This document shows positions 61,447 to 64,000 of a stretch of 64,000 nucleotides of DNA, piece after piece. The notes under the pieces are model-generated. The model worked only from the letters and a program-made list of their open reading frames with translations, searched no databases and was not told where the DNA came from. The translations under genes and the position numbers were made by a program. Positions within the stretch are counted from its first letter, which is position 1; the number at the start of each line of letters is the position of its first letter. The stretch is from Paraburkholderia bannensis NBRC 103871 (GTDB lineage: Bacteria > Pseudomonadota > Gammaproteobacteria > Burkholderiales > Burkholderiaceae): NCBI RefSeq assembly GCF_000685015.1, contig NZ_BAYA01000017.1, positions 1 to 64,000 on the forward strand, in the 5' to 3' direction.

Positions 61447-62910
61447 TTAGTGCTGTGCTGCGTCTTCGGCGCGCTGGCGTTCGAGGAACACTTCGCGCAC
61501 GTTCTTCGGCCCGAACGGCCATTGGCGGGCGAAGCGCGCCCAGATCAGGAAGGCAATGAGCCCAAGCACGATCCAGCCCGTCGACATCAGTTGCGACTGA
61601 CGGTCGGTCGCGTAGAACACATAGAGCCAGCCGATCAGCGCGAGCACGCTGGGCAGCGGGTAGAGCCACTGACGATAAGGACGGCGAAGCGTCGGCTGGC
61701 GGCGGCGCAGCACGGTGAGCGCGGCAATCTGCGCGACCGACTGGAGCAGTACCGCCACGGCCACCAGCATGTTGATGACGGTGGTGAGGTCGAAGAACGT
61801 GCCCGCGGCGGTCACCACACCCATCACGAGCAGCGCCACATGCGGGAAGTCGTGCTTTGCATGGAGCTTGCCGAACGCGGCCAGAAAAACGCCGTCACGT
61901 GCGGCGTGAAACGGCACGCGCGAGCCGCCCAGCAGACCGGCGAACACGGATGCGAACGCGGCAATCAGGATCAGCACCGTGACGATGGCCGCTGCGGCAT
62001 GGCCCCAGTTGCGCTCGACCACGAGCGAGGCAACCGAGGTCGACTTGGCCACCTCCTGCCACGGCACCGTGCCGATCACGCCGATGTTCATGGCCAGGTA
62101 GAACACCATCATCGCGAGGATCGACACGATGATCGACGCGGGCATCGTGCGGCCCGGATTCTTGAGTTCGTCGCCCATGTAGGCCGTGGTGTTGTAGCCC
62201 GCGTAATCGTAGATCGCGATGATCAGCCCCGCGCCCAGCCCGGTGAAGAACTTGCCGATGTTGCCGGCGTCGGGCGGCAGCGCCATCGCCATGTGCAGGT
62301 GGAAATCGGAGTAGGCCGCCGCCGTCGTGAGGCCGACCGCGAGCACCATGATGATCCACAGGATCGAGCTGAGCGTGCGGATCGACTCGATGCGGCGATA
62401 CAGCGCCAGCACCACGAGCGCGACCACGACAATGCCCAGCGCGTGCGCCTGCCACGGCGCGAGATTCGGCAGGAAAAAGCCCAGGTACTGCACGAAGCCG
62501 ATGATGCCCGTGCTCATGATGAGCGGGATCGACAGCATGGCCGTCCAGACGAACAGGAAGGGCATGAGCTTGCCGGTGCGGTACTGGAACGCCTCGCGCA
62601 CGTAGAGATAAGTGCCGCCCGCGCCCGGCATGGCCGCGCCCAGTTCGGCCCAGACGAGGCCGTCGGCCATCGCCAGCAGCGCGCCGCAGATCCAGCCGAT
62701 CACGGCGAGCGGCCCGTTCATCACCGCCACGATGGCCGGGATCGTGAGGAACGGCCCGACGCCGCAAATCTGGATCATGTTGACCGCGATGGCCGGAAAG
62801 AGGCCAACCGAGCGGCGGAAGTGCGGGGTATCGGCGGCGGGGCCCGTCGATGCGCGGGCCGCGTCGGCGCCGCGGCTGTCGGCTTCGGCCTGCCAGGTGG
62901 AATCGCCCAT
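61447..62910 (-). CDS. APC-family permease
   Basis: A 487-residue permease with about 12 membrane helices. TM1 has VNMIQICGVGPFLTIPAI and TM3 has ADGLVWAELGAAMPGAGGTY, the usual APC substrate-site patterns. YDYAGYNTTAYMGDELKNPGR lies in TM6 and its loop. It resembles the large group of amino acid and polyamine transporters. It is first in an operon with the ROK kinase and is divergent from a ROK regulator, so all three probably handle one amino sugar or amino acid derivative. Confidence 0.88.
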   Translation of the reverse strand: MGDSTWQAEADSRGADAARASTGPAADTPHFRRSVGLFPAIAVNMIQICGVGPFLTIPAIVAVMNGPLAVIGWICGALLAMADGLVWAELGAAMPGAGGTYLYVREAFQYRTGKLMPFLFVWTAMLSIPLIMSTGIIGFVQYLGFFLPNLAPWQAHALGIVVVALVVLALYRRIESIRTLSSILWIIMVLAVGLTTAAAYSDFHLHMAMALPPDAGNIGKFFTGLGAGLIIAIYDYAGYNTTAYMGDELKNPGRTMPASIIVSILAMMVFYLAMNIGVIGTVPWQEVAKSTSVASLVVERNWGHAAAAIVTVLILIAAFASVFAGLLGGSRVPFHAARDGVFLAAFGKLHAKHDFPHVALLVMGVVTAAGTFFDLTTVINMLVAVAVLLQSVAQIAALTVLRRRQPTLRRPYRQWLYPLPSVLALIGWLYVFYATDRQSQLMSTGWIVLGLIAFLIWARFARQWPFGPKNVREVFLERQRAEDAAQH

Positions 62911-63131
62911 TACTGTGTCTCCATGCGGCGCGCGCCGCGTTCTCGTCGAGGGGAAAGGCTCTGTCGGGACAGCGTCGCCGCGTCTTTTGAGTGCTTTGAC
63001 GGCTTGATGGGCGAATGATAGGAAAGTTTCTTTACGAAATCAATTGCGTCAAAATCGGGGAGAACCCGAGTTTGTCCCGCAACGTCGAACCTTGCCGCGC
63101 AGCCGTGCGCGTTGATAGGATCGGGCACCCC

Positions 63132-63155
63132 ATCAGGCATCCAATCAGGCATCCA
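63132..63155. repeat. Two tandem 12-base units in a divergent promoter region
   Basis: ATCAGGCATCCA is repeated exactly twice in tandem and followed by ATCG. It lies 36 bases upstream of the ROK regulator start, in the 280-base divergent region. It may be a chance duplication or a regulator site. Confidence 0.7.
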
Positions 63156-63190
63156 ATCGAGCGCTGCGCGCACCACGCAGCGGAACACGC

Positions 63191-64000
63191 ATGAACCAGC
63201 CTCACCGCAGCCCTTCCTCGTCCGCACCCGTCACGCGCGGCCCGGCCTTCGTGCGCCAGGACAACGAGTGGGCGATCTATCAGCATCTTTTGTCGCTTGC
63301 GCCGGCGTCCAGTCCGCAACTGGCGGACAGCACCGGCTTGTCGAAGGTGACGGTCAACGCCGCGCTGGCGAACCTGGAACGGCTTGGCCTTGTCGAGCAG
63401 AGCGGCGTGCGCGAGGGCAGCGCGGGCCGCGCGCCCCGGCTCTATATGCCGCGCGCGCGGGCGGGATTCGTGCTGGCCATCGACGTGGGCGCGGCCTGGG
63501 TGCGCGGCGCGCTCGCCGATCTCACGGGCAGCGTGAGCGCACGCGTGCAGTTGCCCACGCCTGCCGATCCGTCGAAGCTCGTCGGCGAGATCGTCGCGGT
63601 GCAGCGTGCGTTGCTGGCCGAGCAGGGCATCGAGGCCGACGACGTGCTGGCGACCGTGTTCGGCTCGCCGGGCGTGTTCGACGCCAAGGATGGCCGCCTG
63701 CATCTCGCGCCCAATCTGCCCGACTGGGAGCGCGCCGATCTCGTGCCCGCATTGCGCGAAGCGCTGGGCGCGGACACGGTGTTCGAGAACGACATCAACC
63801 TCGCGGCGCTAGGCGAGCAGGCGCATGGGATCGGGCGCGGCGTCGAGAACTTCGTGTTCATGTCGATCGGCACGGGCGTGGGTCTCGGGATCATCGCCAA
63901 CGGCAAGCTGCATCGCGGCGCGCATGGCTTCGCGGGCGAGATCGCGGTGTTGCGGCCCGCGCCGCTGCTGTCTCTACAAGGCGCGCCGTCAGTCGAGCCG
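63191..64000 (+). CDS. ROK-family transcriptional regulator, cut by window end
   Basis: The first 270 residues of a NagC/XylR-type ROK repressor; no stop is reached at 64000. The N-terminal winged helix is at about 25-75 (SSPQLADSTGLSKVTVNAAL and ANLERLGLVEQSG). The ROK domain follows, with VLAIDVGAAWVRGALADLTG, FENDINLAALGEQAHG and SIGTGVGLGIIANGKLHRGAH. It is divergent from the APC permease/ROK kinase operon, which it probably represses in response to the transported sugar or its phosphate. Confidence 0.88.
   Translation, partial: MNQPHRSPSSSAPVTRGPAFVRQDNEWAIYQHLLSLAPASSPQLADSTGLSKVTVNAALANLERLGLVEQSGVREGSAGRAPRLYMPRARAGFVLAIDVGAAWVRGALADLTGSVSARVQLPTPADPSKLVGEIVAVQRALLAEQGIEADDVLATVFGSPGVFDAKDGRLHLAPNLPDWERADLVPALREALGADTVFENDINLAALGEQAHGIGRGVENFVFMSIGTGVGLGIIANGKLHRGAHGFAGEIAVLRPAPLLSLQGAPSVEP

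Noticed and set aside
1..64000. CRISPR array, integrase-flanked island, tRNA or rRNA genes
   Set aside because: No regularly spaced repeats, integrase, attachment-site duplication or cloverleaf-like sequence was found by eye; a dedicated RNA search could still find small RNAs.

Overview
The window is high-GC DNA with dense, mostly short-spaced genes and very long antisense shadow frames. Gene content (RND efflux, KfrA-like protein, MHS transporter, acuR-acuI, IorAB-type molybdenum hydroxylase, many LysR/TetR/AraC/GntR regulators) points to a Burkholderiaceae chromosome, most likely Paraburkholderia or Caballeronia. No rRNA, tRNA, CRISPR array, phage gene or transposase was recognised. The window opens inside a repeat copy and closes inside a ROK regulator gene.

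Region 1 (1-11 kb) is a drug-efflux locus. An RND pump operon (membrane fusion protein, inner-membrane pump, outer-membrane channel) runs leftward. A two-component system resembling AdeRS of Acinetobacter runs rightward from the other side of the shared promoter region. A 552-bp element with 170-bp inverted arms sits in that promoter region, and another copy of its end lies at positions 3-63. Genes next to each element end are rich in A and C and use rare ATA/CTA codons. A SnoaL-like/old-yellow-enzyme/TetR operon lies at the far left.

Region 2 (11-33 kb) is mixed housekeeping and accessory genes: DbpA helicase, CPA1 antiporter, FrnE-like DsbA protein, RidA protein, LysR with nitronate monooxygenase, a KfrA-like coiled-coil protein, a di-heme peroxidase with a large phosphoesterase, an MHS transporter with an AraC regulator, acuR-acuI, a GtrA/GT39 surface glycosylation pair, and a secreted beta-propeller protein.

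Region 3 (33.7-54 kb) is the most interesting. A GntR regulator, an AprA-like flavoprotein, an AprB-like ferredoxin, a HEAT protein and a DUF971 protein form a leftward operon. Running rightward are an AspA/AstE deacylase, an acetyltransferase, a binding protein, TonB-ExbB-ExbD-ExbD, a TonB-dependent receptor, three luciferase-like monooxygenases, a fused ABC permease-ATPase, a second binding protein, a thioredoxin-like DUF3088 protein and a second acetyltransferase. The part list matches the Bacillus subtilis S-alkylcysteine salvage pathway (SnaA, TcyJ-N, CmoO, CmoI, CmoJ, SndA), with an outer-membrane uptake step added. This pathway assignment is inference.

Region 4 (54-64 kb) carries an APC permease, an IorAB-like molybdenum hydroxylase with a triheme cytochrome c, and a ROK kinase/APC permease pair divergent from a ROK regulator.
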